A DNA stretch of 64,000 bases from Nyssa sinensis (Eukaryota > Streptophyta > Magnoliopsida > Cornales > Nyssaceae): assembly GCA_008638375.1 (NCBI GenBank), contig CM018035.1, positions 29,917,307-29,981,306 on the forward strand, written 5' to 3'. Shown piece after piece: positions 34,532 through 46,810 of the stretch. Each line of letters begins with the position of its first letter. Position 1 is the stretch's first letter. The notes under the pieces were generated by a model. It made no database searches, was not told the DNA's origin, and saw only the letters and a list, made by a program, of their open reading frames with translations. The translations under genes and the position numbers were made by a program.

Positions 34532-37348
34532 TGTCACGCCCCGAATTCTGACCGAACCCGAGGCGCGACTGACGAGACAGAAAGTAAAATAAATAAAAGG
34601 ACAAAAGTAATTAAATTCACTAAACATGCGTCCATCATCATCCATACATAAAATAACATCGAATACATTGTTCATCAGTCATTCGGGCTTAAGCCCTTAC
34701 ATAACAAAATACAAGTCTCATGGATCACAAATGTATCACGTGCTTCGCCCTATCAGGGCATCACTGAGTCTCACGTGGCTGGAGGATCCTCATCTGAAAA
34801 TGTTGCCCACGAATGGGTCAGCACAACTGCTGGTACGATGAAATGCTAATGCCAGAAATAAAGCTAAGGCGTGGCATGTGCAAAGTGTACATTTATTTCT
34901 AAATGACATTCAAGCATCGCAGTAATATATATGAATAGTATGCGTGACACACCCATGCACAACTCTATGCCACACCCATGTCTCGTTTACGGGTACTCCC
35001 CGATGGCTCGAAGTACCAATGCAATGGCCAATTTTGGGTTTTTCACCACAGGATCTACACCCTCATAATGCAAAGCACCACGTGCTTACCCACGCCATGT
35101 TCTCAAGGAATTCATCATATGCCAATATGCCAATGCAATCTCAATGAACATGAATCTCAATAATATAACATGCTCGGACAATAAGAAATAAATCACTAGT
35201 CAGTTTCATATACATGCATATCTCATATGTTCGTACATCATGATTCATGTTCTTCACTTTATTAACTTGCAAGTAACACATAACATGTGAACAACCAATT
35301 CCAAATAAACAGGTAAACACATTACAGATAAACACATATAGCATTCCAGTCATTCACAAATATTCCTAACTTAGCTTCATTTCTAACACTAGCAAAACAC
35401 CATACCTGATGGGTTGGTATCAACCCTAGAAGATCGTGCACTATATGTAACTGAACCGGCGGATGAAAATGCAGGAGATCAGATCGCCCCCTCCTGTCCT
35501 GTCAGTGTCCCTAAAAGTAGAAATTACAACTCAGTCTATTGTTATTTGAAGTTATGCTATTCATCAAATTTTATGTCTTTAATTCATAAGTTTCTATTCT
35601 GCTAAATTAAACTCTACCATTGGTTCTAGGACGTTGAAGAAAATAAGTTTAGGTTCTCGTAGAACTCAATTCGGACACCGGGGTTAAAAAGGGCAAAACG
35701 GTCATTTTGCACTTTACACGTGTCCTTATATTTCGTGACCTCTTTTCACAAATCGGACTCCACGGTTGGGTCCGGAATGTTCGAGATAATAAAATTTCAC
35801 TATTTGTTTACCTAATTCGGAGTTCGTCTAACAGTGTTTCAAGTTAGGGGCATTTTGGTAATTTTAAGGGTTACTACGGGTCTTTTAATTTTTGGGACCC
35901 CATCTCGTAAAACGGACCTCACCATTGGTCTCAGAAGGGTCGAGATAGTCAAAATACACTAATGACTTGTCCCATTTGGACTCCGGGATATTTTTGAATA
36001 TTTAATTAATTAAATTAAATAATTAATTAATTAATTAAATTAATATTTTATTAATAATTTAATCAGGTGGGTAAAAGTGAAATTTCTAACAGTTGGGGGG
36101 TCAATTTGTAATTTCTGAAAGTTCTGGGATAAGGTTCAAATTCCAAAAGGTTCAAGGTTCAAATTGAAATTAGTTTAATTTGCTATTCTCAATTAGGTTA
36201 ACCAAACAGGGGCCAATCCTAGAACAGGGATAGGATATCCCTGTTTCAATTTAATTTCAATTCCTTAATTTCTTATCCTTGCAACCAAACGGCCAAATTA
36301 GGTTTTTTAATTTAAAACAGTGGGCCGACACGTGGCAGGGGCGGACCAGCCCCGCCCAACCCGGATCCGGATCCGACCCGGAACCCGACCCGGTCGCCCA
36401 TCTCCTTCCCGTTTTTCCGGCGAGGCTCCGGTCGCCTTCTCAGGCGCCGGTGGCCGGAATTTCAGAAAATCAGATTTTTAAAAATCGATTTTCTTGGTGT
36501 TTTCGAAGCCCCTTTCAATCCCAAATCATTCTAAAGCATTTTTGGAACTTTTTAACGCTGTTTTGAAGCTCCCAATCACAACGAAAAACCTAGATCCCCC
36601 CCCCATGGCCGTGACCTGCACATCCCTTTTTCTCCCTCATTTTTCAACCGTTTTCTATCATTCTTGTTGCGTTTTAATCCTTACATTATGCTCTATAAGA
36701 TCCTACAATTTAAATCAATTAAAATGCTCTAAAAAAAATTGAAACAGAAGCAACCCACTTACCAAAACTTTCAGATTTTTCCCTTTTTGGTTTGCTTCCC
36801 TTCTCCTTCAGTTCCTCTTGGTTACTTCTGCTTCTTCAGAACTCTCTCTTCTTTGCCCTCGGTCTCTCCTTTCTTCTCTTTTCTCCTCCAACCGAGACTA
36901 GCTCTCCTTTTCTCTTTACTTTCTCTCTCTATATTTCTCTCTCTCTCTCTCTCTCTCTCTATAAATCCCACGATTTCTGACCTTCTCTCAACTCTCATAC
37001 TCACTCTCATACTTCACCACACACACCCACCTACCCTCTTACACTCCACAGCCCCTCCCATGCTTGTTTGAGTGTATTACACTCAAACTCACACACACAC
37101 ACAACCGGGTACACACACACACCACACACACTATGTTACACACATGTACATACATACATACACATATATAATTACACATTTTAACACACACACTCACATG
37201 TATACATTTATACATTTATACACAATAAATAAATAAAAATGTATATATATATATATACATATATATACATACACCCATCATAACAATAATAATAATAATA
37301 ATATTTACAAAGAATAAATAAAAAAAAAAAAATTTTCATGTTATAACA
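34532..37348 (-). mobile_element. Solo LTR of element 1 family, 2817 bp, TSD gggac
   Basis: On the plus strand it begins tgtcacgccccgaattctg and ends catgttataaca, mirroring element 1's LTR ends. Perfect gggac duplications at 34527-34531 and 37349-37353. On the minus strand a CTGAAAGTTTTG|GTAAGT site ends at 36757, about 590 bp from the LTR start, as in element 1. Near 36170-36320 it has about 130 bp absent from element 1, where short AATTTGAACC repeats stand instead. Confidence 0.96.
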
Positions 37349-38870
37349 GGGACCATCATAGGGTCCTAATTTGTCCAGTCTGGTCATATATTTGAATTTC
37401 GGGTATTTGAAAACCTTGGGATAGCTCTTTTTAGATTTTAATTAGCTTTTGCACTTTTTAATTTAGCATTAGGGGTATTTTTGTGTTTTTTCATATTTTG
37501 GTGGGACCACCCTGTAATACTCTGACCCGAATTGTAATCGAGCGACTCATGTAAATTTGAGCCTTAGGGCTTTATGTTATGGTATCGAATGAAATGGATA
37601 GTTTTTGAATCTAAATAGTTTTGAATGTACAGATGATGCCCGGAGGATACCCAAGCAAGCCATGAACAAACATCGAAATACGTGTACACGTAAGAGTATG
37701 TATATATATATATGTATATATACTGATAATATGAATTAAAACATAATAATAATATATAACCATATATAAATATATATGTATGAATTATAATATATATATA
37801 TATATATATATTACATATATAATCATGTATAAACATATATAAAACTATATATATAAAATATTAAATACCAATATATATATATATATGGATATATATATAC
37901 ACACATATATATATATAATTGAACATGTGGTAATATATAGATGTAATATATATATATAAGGTATAATAAATATATATATATATATATATATGTAACCTAC
38001 AAAATAAGAAATAATTAAAGGAGGGGGAAAAGGAGGTTACAAAAAATCAAAAAAGGAAAGGTCAAAGGATGAGGAAGGAAAGGAAAGAAAGAGAGAGAGA
38101 GAGAAGAGAGAGAGGTGTGGCTGAAGTTTATATATGTGTATACATGCACGTGGGCTGGTTGAAAGGAAAAGAGAAACTGAAGGAGAAAAGAGGAGGAGGA
38201 AAAATGAGGAAAGAAGAGGAAGAAAGACAGTAGGGAACAAGGTAAGGTTCTGATAATTTTTTTTTATTGTAACAATATTTATGGGCTTCTGATTTGAATC
38301 TCATAAAATTTATACATAATGGTAGAATGTTAAACTAGAAGGAAAAATAAGGATCTAGGAAGAAACCGTAAAGAAAAGGTAAGGGAATTCTCTGCAATTT
38401 CAATTTTCTATTTTCTGGATTTTTTATAAACTTGCATGAAGCTTAGAAATATTTGTATAGTTAAATTCTATGCAAAAAATGGAGCATATAGGAAGAAACT
38501 GCGAGTAAAACGGTGAAGAAATGAGGGAGAAAAGGGGTGTTATTGGAAAAATGGGTTTAGGAATTTGGGGCTATTTTGTGTAGTTTTAGAGGCCTAAAAT
38601 TGAGTTAAGATATTTTAAAAATGTTTTAGAACAATTTAGAATTGAAGAGAGTGCAAAAAACTACAAGAAAATGAAAAAAAAAATAATATAGTGTAGTCCG
38701 GTCACCGGCGTCGAAAATGGTGATCGGAGATGCACTATGGACGGCCGAAAAGTCAGGGGGAAGGCACTGTTAGGCCGAAACCCGCTCGGGCGCAGTAACG
38801 ACCCGACACTGTTGAAGGGCTAATGGTTTTTTTTTTTGTTTTGTTTAAAAAAAAAAAAGAGTGAACAGTG

Positions 38871-38956
38871 GGCTGAGGGGAATCGAACCCCAAACGTATG
38901 GGTGCGAGGGCTTTATGGCCCTAAGTCCACCACTGTGCCACTGAGGCACATGTGGT
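38871..38956 (-). other. tRNA-like segment, antisense to element 2 LTR
   Basis: On the minus strand: GTGCC/GGCAC arm around TCAGT, then AGGGC-CATAAA-GCCCT (an anticodon-arm-like hairpin), then GGGG-TTCGATT-CCCC, a perfect T-arm with a 7-base loop and B box. Acceptor pairing is poor. It resembles a tRNA or the head of a tRNA-derived SINE. The 1.25-kb tandem duplication has its joint inside this segment, at tatggcc. Confidence 0.6.
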
Positions 38957-40217
38957 AGGATGTTGGAATAATATATATATATATATAATAGAATTAGCTA
39001 ATAAATTTAATTATTTATTAATTTAATTCTCGATGTTCAAATTGCTCAAGTGAATAGTATAAATTTACTATTTTGGACCTTCTGGACCCAATGGTGAGGT
39101 CCATTTCATGAGACGGAGTCCCAAAAAATAAAATATCCGTAAAAGTGTCAAATGACCAAAATGTCCCTCAATCAAACATAAGTTAAACGGACCCCGATTA
39201 AAATAAATGAATAGTGAATCTTTATTATTTCAAGCATTCTAGACTCAACAGTGAAGTTTGATTTGTGAAAATAGGTCTTGAAAACTAGAGACATTTAAAA
39301 GTACAAAATGACCATTTTGCCCTTTTTCATATAGAAGTCTAAATTCGAAACCGTGAAAACCTAAACTAACTATCTTCAACATTCCAGACTCAATTGTAGA
39401 GTCTAAATTAGTAAAATAGATATTTATAGTAACGAAGTATAAAATTGATAAATAACATTAGAACTGAGACATGGTTACTGAATTACAGGGAACTCGAAGG
39501 GAAAAGGAAAAGTCACAGAATACTAGTACGCACTGATAAGGTAAGTAAACCCCAATCTCTTACATGTGGTCTTCCAAGCCACGCTCATTTTACTACTGCC
39601 AATTTTGTACTCTTGTATGTATCACCTATTTATTGTTTCCACATGTGATATTGTTCTATCTTGTGGATGTTTATTGATTGCTATATCATTGATTGTTATC
39701 TTGTACTATGCCTTGAAAGGCCTACTAGTTTTGTCTCCATTGCATGATATTCCAATTTTATGCACTTCTTATGGAATCACGAATAATCATGATTTATTAT
39801 GAACGTCAGATTTGTGCTTAGTCACAATATCCATCTGATGCTTTCTGAGTTGACAGGATTTACGGGTCGAGTCCGTGAACGAACATATGGCAATGATGGC
39901 ATTTTTACGCATTGAGTTATGAGGGCATTTTATATGCATTGAGGTTAAGGGGGGTATGCCGGGCCCCAAAAGACTGAGGATCTGCCAAACCCTGAATAGA
40001 GTAAATGCATCATTTATAGTTGATTGACATGTTTACGTTTTATTGGATTCATAGGATGTTGTCATTCTCTATGAATAATCTTATGTTGAGAGTTGTTTTT
40101 ATTGATTGTACTTGATTGTTATTGATCCATTGTGGCGGTACTTTTATGTTGACTGATTTCTATATGGCCCTAAGTCCATCAACTGTGCCACTGAGGCACA
40201 TGTGGTAAGATGTTGGA

Positions 40218-40260
<43 letters not shown>

Positions 40261-41582
40261 GAATTAGCTAATAAATTACATTAATTATTAATTTAATTCC
40301 CAGTATTCAAATTGGTCAAGTGAATAATGTAAATTTACTATTTTGGACCTTTTGGACCCAATGGTGAGGTCCATTTGACTAGACGGAGTCCCAAAAAATA
40401 AAATACCCGTAAAAGTGCCAAATGACCAAAATGCCCCTGAGTCAAACATGAGTCAAACGAACCCTGATTAAAATAAATGAATAGTGAATCTTTATTATTT
40501 CAAGCATTCTAGACTCAACGGTGAAGTATGATTTGTAAAATAGGTCCCAAAAAATAGAGATATGTAACAGTGCAAAATGACCATTTTGCCCTTTTTCATA
40601 TAGAAGTCCAAATTGGAAACCGTGAAAGCCTAAACTGACTTTCTCCAACATTTCAGACTCAATCGTAGAGTCTAAATTAGTAAAATAGATATTTATAGTA
40701 ACGAAGTATAAAATTGATAAATAACATTAGAACTGAGACATGGTTACTGAATTATAGGGAACTCAAAGGGAAAATGAAAAGTCACGGAATACTAGGACGT
40801 ATTGATAAGGTAAGTAAACCCCAATCTCTTACATGTGGTCTTCCAAGCCACGTTCTTTTTACTACTACCAATTTTGTACTCTTGTACGTACCACATATTT
40901 ATTGTTTCCATATATGATATTGTTCTATTTTGTGGATGTTTATTGACTACTATATCATTGATTGTTATCTTGTACTATGCCTTGAAAGGTCTAATATAAT
41001 GTGTCCATTGTATGATATTCCATTTTTATGCACTTCTTATGGAATCACGAATAATCATGATTTATTATGAATGCCGAATTTATGCTCAGTCACAATATCA
41101 ATCCGATGCTTTCTGAGTTGATAGGACCTACGGGTCGAGTTCGTGAACGGACATATGGCAATGATGGTGTAACACCCCGATCCCGTGAAATTAATAATTA
41201 ATTAATAACTATTAATTAATACCGACTTACAGAATGATCTAGGGAATTAATCATAATCCCGGCGGTCATGATAGACCGATAAAATAATTAAATATGTCTG
41301 AAGGAAAAGGGTAAAATACCCGAACCCAATTACTGATTAATTCGGCGAAATAACACCGCTTTAACACTAACGAAATCCGAATTAGCTAACCCGAAAAATC
41401 CCGAATGTTTAATAAATGACACGGAACCTCTGACACTGAAGATAACTGAAATATGAAACTCCCGGAACAAACCGTGTCGAAAAAGGAGTTACGGAATGAA
41501 AGTTATGAAGGAAATACTGAAACTGAATTTCTGTGCAACCAAACGTGGCCTTAACCGAAAATATGGGAAAAATGGCCAAATG

Positions 41583-41660
41583 GGAGGCCAAGGGAATTGA
41601 ACCCTTGACCTTTGAGTGAAAAGAAACCTCATCCAAAAAAATAACCAACTAGGCTACTAC
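41583..41660 (-). other. tRNA-like segment, antisense to the 6-kb LTR
   Basis: On the minus strand TAGCCTAGTTGG fits the Pol III A box and AAGGG-TTCAATT-CCCTT is a perfect 5-bp T-arm with 7-base loop containing the B box GGTTCAATTCC. The D and anticodon regions are disrupted by an A/T run. Probably a decayed tRNA or SINE head rather than a working tRNA. Confidence 0.6.
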
Positions 41661-43229
41661 TGCCTTTGTGTACAAATATACAATGAAAGGTATATAAATC
41701 AGAATTCTGGTGGGGCCACCTCCCAAACTGACCAATGGCAATTCATGCAAACCCCTCATGATTGCCTGAGTTAGCCCCATCATCACTCTCTGCTCAAACT
41801 GAACCCTACAAAATGTGTATACATGTATGTATATGTAGTGGTATACTAGGAGAAAGGGGGGATTCTCTAAAATCAAAATGTCTGCTATGAAAAGAAGGGA
41901 ACAGATCTGTTGGGGGTGAGAGAGAGAGAAAATCCTTGTGAGGACTTGCATGTGTGAGATCAAGCATGGGTGTGCATGTGTGTATATCCATGGAAAGAGA
42001 TGCAACAAGAGGAAGGAGGAAGGAACTGAGGGAGACCCACGACTGATTGTGAGGCTCTGAGGTGCCAAAGGCGCAACCGAGGGGCTTGGACTGGGCTATG
42101 GAGGATCGATGATCGCCCAAGAGGTAAAACATTAAAACTGCTCTAAAAATTTCCTGTTTAAATTTTTGGATCTGTTCCTGATATTTTAAAGCCATATAAA
42201 TTGTATATATGCACTACTATGAGGCCTGGAACTGTCATGAACTAACTGAAAGGGGCGAATAGGGCTTGAAACCCAGAACTGTAACACGGCCGCCATTAAT
42301 GACCTTGAGGTTGCAGGTCTGAATTGACCTCAACCAAACCGACTACTGATGGTCTGAACATGAACTAGATCTTCCTAGGGTTACGAATACCACCATCCGC
42401 GACCTGAAACCACACTGGAAGACCCTCAAATTGGGCATTATTCTTTTCGGCCAAAGAACCCAAAACTTGAGATAGCCTTGTAAACTGAAATTAATGAATT
42501 GGGAATTGAAGCCCCTATTCTAAGGGTCACAACAAGCCAAGAATCGTGTGTTTTGGTTGAGAAACAAGGCCACACGACTGGATTGAAAATCTGCACGATA
42601 ATCGGCTGTACAGAGCTTAATTCTTAGTTTTGAAGCTTAAAACCAATGCAAAAGTGTTGGAATAAGGTTCAGGAACCATTTGGAACCAAAATCAGTTGAA
42701 ATCCGTGCTTGAAATGGCACGAAATAGGGAAAAATCGGGACTGGTATTAGGGCAACAGCGCCCTGCGCATTGGGGAAGATGGAGTCGACTCGGCCGAGTT
42801 GGCCGAGTCATACTGAGTTGGCCCAGACACGTGTCAGCCAACGACCGTGCCACTGTTTTAATGGAACGACACCGTTTGGCTTACCTGATTTGTTTTAAAA
42901 TCAATTCCACCTGTTTGGTTACGGATGCACGAAATTAAAATCAGGATTCTAAGTTAACCTGATCACGGATGAGGCCCAAATCAGGATAACTGGGACATGT
43001 TATCCCGGTTTTACTGAAGACAGTGAACCGGTTGGCTTTCTGAATTTTGGACCGGTTCAGCCAGTTGACCCCTGAACCGTTTGGTTTGAACCTTAATTTA
43101 TTGAATTTACGTTTTGACCCCCCCAAATGTTTCTGAAAATTACGGATCCACCCCTACTGTTTGACAGAATTGCACAATGTCCCAGACTGTTGAAAATTTA
43201 TACATTTAAGCCCCTGCTAAATTAATTAA

Positions 43230-44480
43230 ATAATAAAATAATTATTTAATTAATTTATTAAATTGGTAAAATTATGATTTTACCCCTGGACATTAAATAT
43301 GTCAAACGGAGTCCAAATAAATTAAATAAATAGTGTATTTTCACTATTTCAAACATTCCAGACTCAATGGTACAGTCCGATTTTGGAAATACAGTACCGA
43401 AAAATACAGACTTGTAAGTGATAAATTACTGTACTGCCCCTGATGGCACCAGACCCAAATAAAAATAAAAGACAGTCTATTCTGACTATGTCGGTCGTTT
43501 TGAACTCAACGGTGAGGTCCGTTTAACGAACTGGAGTCCCGAAAAATACAGACACATAAAGTGTAAATGACTGAATTGCCCCTAATGATTCCCAAGGTCA
43601 ATTAAACATAACAGATAGTCCAACTTAATTATGTCGAACACTCTGGACCCAATGGTGAGGTCCATTTTATGAACTGACGTGCCGAAAAATATGACACGTG
43701 AAATTACCAAATTACCCCTGATACTGTACGAAGCCTAAATGAAGTCCGATTGGGACGAAATTGATAGCGATAGAAGCCCAGATACTGGTGAGACTATAAA
43801 CATGATTAAATAATGATTCGGAGTCAAAATCTTACGAAACATAAAATGACCAAAATACCCCTGAGCACATGAAGTACAAAGTAGAGGTGGAATAAAGGTC
43901 AAACTGATCTGATAAATTGTCATAGGGATAATTATGAACACTGAAGGGCTAAATAAGACTCCGAGACAGTCAACGCGTAAAACGAGAAATGACCGATGTG
44001 TCCCGACGACCTAAAGCAGATACCAAATGAAGTCCAAAGGGCTTAGAAAATCATATGAGATATATGGGACATTTTGAGGACCACGACAGGGTCCGGGGCA
44101 AGAATGACAAAATTACCATTTTGCCCCTAAGGCTAAGTAAGCCCTTAACTGATAGCGATTCAAGTCTAAAAGACTTAGAACTTCATGTATACGATATATG
44201 GGATATTCTAAGAACCACGACTGGGTCTGGGGCAAGAATGACAAAATTACCATTTTGCCCCTATGGTTAAAATAAGAACCTAACTGATATCGATTGAAGT
44301 CTAAAAGACGTAGAACTTTATATTTAAGATATAAAGACTATTCAGAGGGCCTTGACAGGGCCCGGGGCAAGAGTGATAAAATGGCCGTTTTGCCCCTAAG
44401 GCTGAAGAAGTAACTGACTGATAACGATTGAAGTCTAAATGACTTGGGTTATAATCCTGATGACTGCTGAGCCTAATTTA
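43230..44480 (+). repeat. Array of 120-135-bp LTR modules
   Basis: At least eight degenerate units. In the last three, ggggcaagaatgacaaaatt or near variants begin at about 44094, 44231 and 44365. Each unit closes with attttgcccct or a variant. The reversed copy of this family has the same units at 61640-62830. Confidence 0.85.
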
Positions 44481-45041
44481 AGAATAAAATAGCCCCGGAT
44501 GAAACCCGATGAGAGGGCGATAGGTTACTAGGCTATCTTAGGTAAACCGATAGATACCTAAGATGACAAATGAGACCTGAATGGATGAGTTCTGATCTGT
44601 ATATGATTGATGATTATTGTTCAGGATATACATGGAGATGCCTGACGTATCTGGAGGTTATCGGATTGTTTGCGCAAGGAGATAACCGTAACAGTTTGTG
44701 AGTAACCTGGAACTTCTGACTTGGTGTATAAGTACACCGTCTAGTTACTGTATTTTGATTTACTGTACTGTTTTGTATACTGTACCGTCTGAATGCATAC
44801 TTTTTATACTGCATTACACGTAACCTGATTTTGTACTGTCCTGTTCTCCTGTTCAGTTCGGGTCTGTCTTGTTCTGTTGTATGGTCTGTCATGGTTTTAT
44901 TCTGTACTGTTGCGTCTTGTGAGTAAACCTGACTCCTGAATTGGTGTATAAGTTCTGTCTAGATATTGTACTTTGAAGCACTGTACTGTTTTGAACGTTA
45001 TACTGTTTAAAAGAAAAAGCATATATTTAAAGTAGCATATG

Positions 45042-46040
45042 CCTTGTCCTGATTGATATTGTACCAGTTTGTTCCGTCCTGTTCAGTTCCGATATGTCTT
45101 GTTCTGATAGATGTATTGTTTCGTTTGTTTCCGTCATATTCAGTTCCGATATGACTTGTCCTGATTGATATTGTTTCATTTTGTTCCGTCATGTTCAATT
45201 CCGATATGACTTGTCCTGATTGATATTGTTTCGTTTGCTTCCGTCATATTCAGTTCCGATATGACTTGTCCTGATTGATATTGTTTCATTTTGTTCCGTC
45301 ATGTTCAGTTCCGATATGACTTGTCCTGATTGATATTGTTTCATTTTGTCCCGTCATATTCAGTTTCGATATGACTTGTCCTGATTGATATTGTTTCGTT
45401 TGTTTCCGTCATGTTCGGTTCCGATATGACTTGTCCTGATTGATATTGTTTCATTTTGTTCCGTCATGTTCAGTTCCGATATGACTTGTCCTGATTGATA
45501 TTGTTTCATTTTGTTCCGTCATGTTCAGTTCCGATATGACTTGTCCTGATTGATATTGTTTCATTTTGTTCCATCATGTTCAGTTCCGATATGACTTGTC
45601 CTGATTGATATTGTTTCATTTTGTCCCGTCATATTCAGTTTCGATATGACTTGTCCTGATTGATATTGTTTCGTTTGTTCCCGTCATATTCAGTTTCGAT
45701 ATGACTTGTCCTGATTGATATTGTTTCGTTTGTTTCCGTCATGTTCAGTTCCGATATGACTTGTCCTGATTGATATTGTTTCGTTTTGTTCCGTCATGTT
45801 CAGTTCCGATATGACTTGTCCTGATTGATATTGTTTCGTTTTGTTCCGTCATGTTCAGTTCCGATATGACTTGTCCTGATTGATATTGTTTCGTTTTGTT
45901 CCGTCATGTTCAGTTCCGATATGACTTGTCCTGATTGATATTGTTTCGTTTTGTTCCGTCATGTTCAGTTCCGATATGACTTGACCTGATTGATATCGTA
46001 CCGTTTTGATCCGCCATGTTCAGTTTCGATATGTCTTGTT
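45042..46040 (+). repeat. 55-bp minisatellite, about 18 copies
   Basis: gacttgtcctgattgatatt recurs at exact 55-bp steps from 45153 to 45978 (16 units), with two decayed units before and fading ones after. Units also contain ccgtcatgttcagttccgat. There are two alternating versions (tttcattttg and tttcgtttgtt). The exact spacing and high similarity show recent homogenisation. Confidence 0.96.
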
Positions 46041-46770
46041 CTGATTGATGTATTGCTCTGCTTTGTTCCGTTATGATCCGTCCTGTTATGCCTCTGTCCT
46101 TGATTATGCCTGTGACTTGAACTAGTGTTTTGTCCCGTCTGATCCCGTTATGTACCGTCCGTTAATCATTTGTCTGTCTTGATTGATATATGGTCCAGTT
46201 CCGTTATGATCTGTCCGAATTCTCGACTTGGTTTATAAGTTACTGCATAGATACTGTATTTTGATGCACTGTACGGTTTTAAAAGTTAAACTGTCTGAAG
46301 CATGTTTTTAAATGCAAACTTTTATACTGTATTGTACGCGGCATGATTTTGTCCCGTCCTACTATTATTTTGTTCGGTCGGTCTTGTTCCATATTATGGT
46401 CTATCTGATTTTGTTCTGCTATGATGTGTCTGACTCTGGGTACCATTCTGATTATGAGCGGTCTGGCATAAGTAGGCTTGATTACGCGCCTAATTGATAT
46501 ACTATTGTTATGCTCTGTTATGTTCTGCCCAGTACTGATCTGTTCTGATATTTGAATTAATTGCCTATACTCTCATTGATATTGGCATCATGCACTGTTC
46601 CGTCTGTCCTGATTTGTTGTTCCGTTTAGTTCAGTCCTGCTTTATTCTACTAAAACTGCATTTAAAGTAGATTTATAAAACTGCTGTTCCAGAAATAACT
46701 GAACTACCCTTGTGCTTTGTAAACAAGAAATGGTTTTGAAACCCTTGACAGGGAACCTGTGTTACTCATT

Positions 46771-46810
46771 GGGCTTTTCGAAGCTCACCCCATTCCCTAA
46801 CATTTTTCAG
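46771..46810 (+). promoter_or_regulatory. Hairpin, branch-point-like and acceptor-like sites
   Basis: GGGCTT-TTCG-AAGCTC can form a six-pair hairpin (46771-46786, one G-T pair). It is followed by cctaac (46796-46801), a good plant branch-point match, and atttttcag|g with AG at 46809-46810. The reversed copy at 59908-59948 keeps the hairpin with a changed loop and the acceptor tttttcag. Element 2 has gagc/gctc then tttttcaag at 47716-47754. Confidence 0.5.

Larger units (their letters stand above)
28754..37512 (-). mobile_element. Minus-strand LTR fragment hosting two solo LTRs
   Basis: Begins tgtcacgcccctgacccg at 28754, the reversed 3' end of an LTR. Own sequence is 28754-30040, 33565-34531 and 37354-37512, about 2.4 kb, stopping where element 2 begins. 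The part from about 34080 onward carries the internal modules in reverse. The U3 side is missing. 28597-28753 to its left holds nothing recognisable. Confidence 0.7.

Noticed and set aside
38871..38956. Functional tRNA gene
   Set aside because: T-arm and an anticodon-arm-like hairpin are good, but acceptor pairing is poor and the anticodon loop has six bases.
41649..42195. Minus-strand readings of 129-139 residues in the 6-kb LTR
   Set aside because: No domain or homologous conservation seen; antisense in a non-coding LTR.
45042..46040. CRISPR-like array
   Set aside because: Units are contiguous 55-bp repeats without unique spacers, inside a plant LTR.
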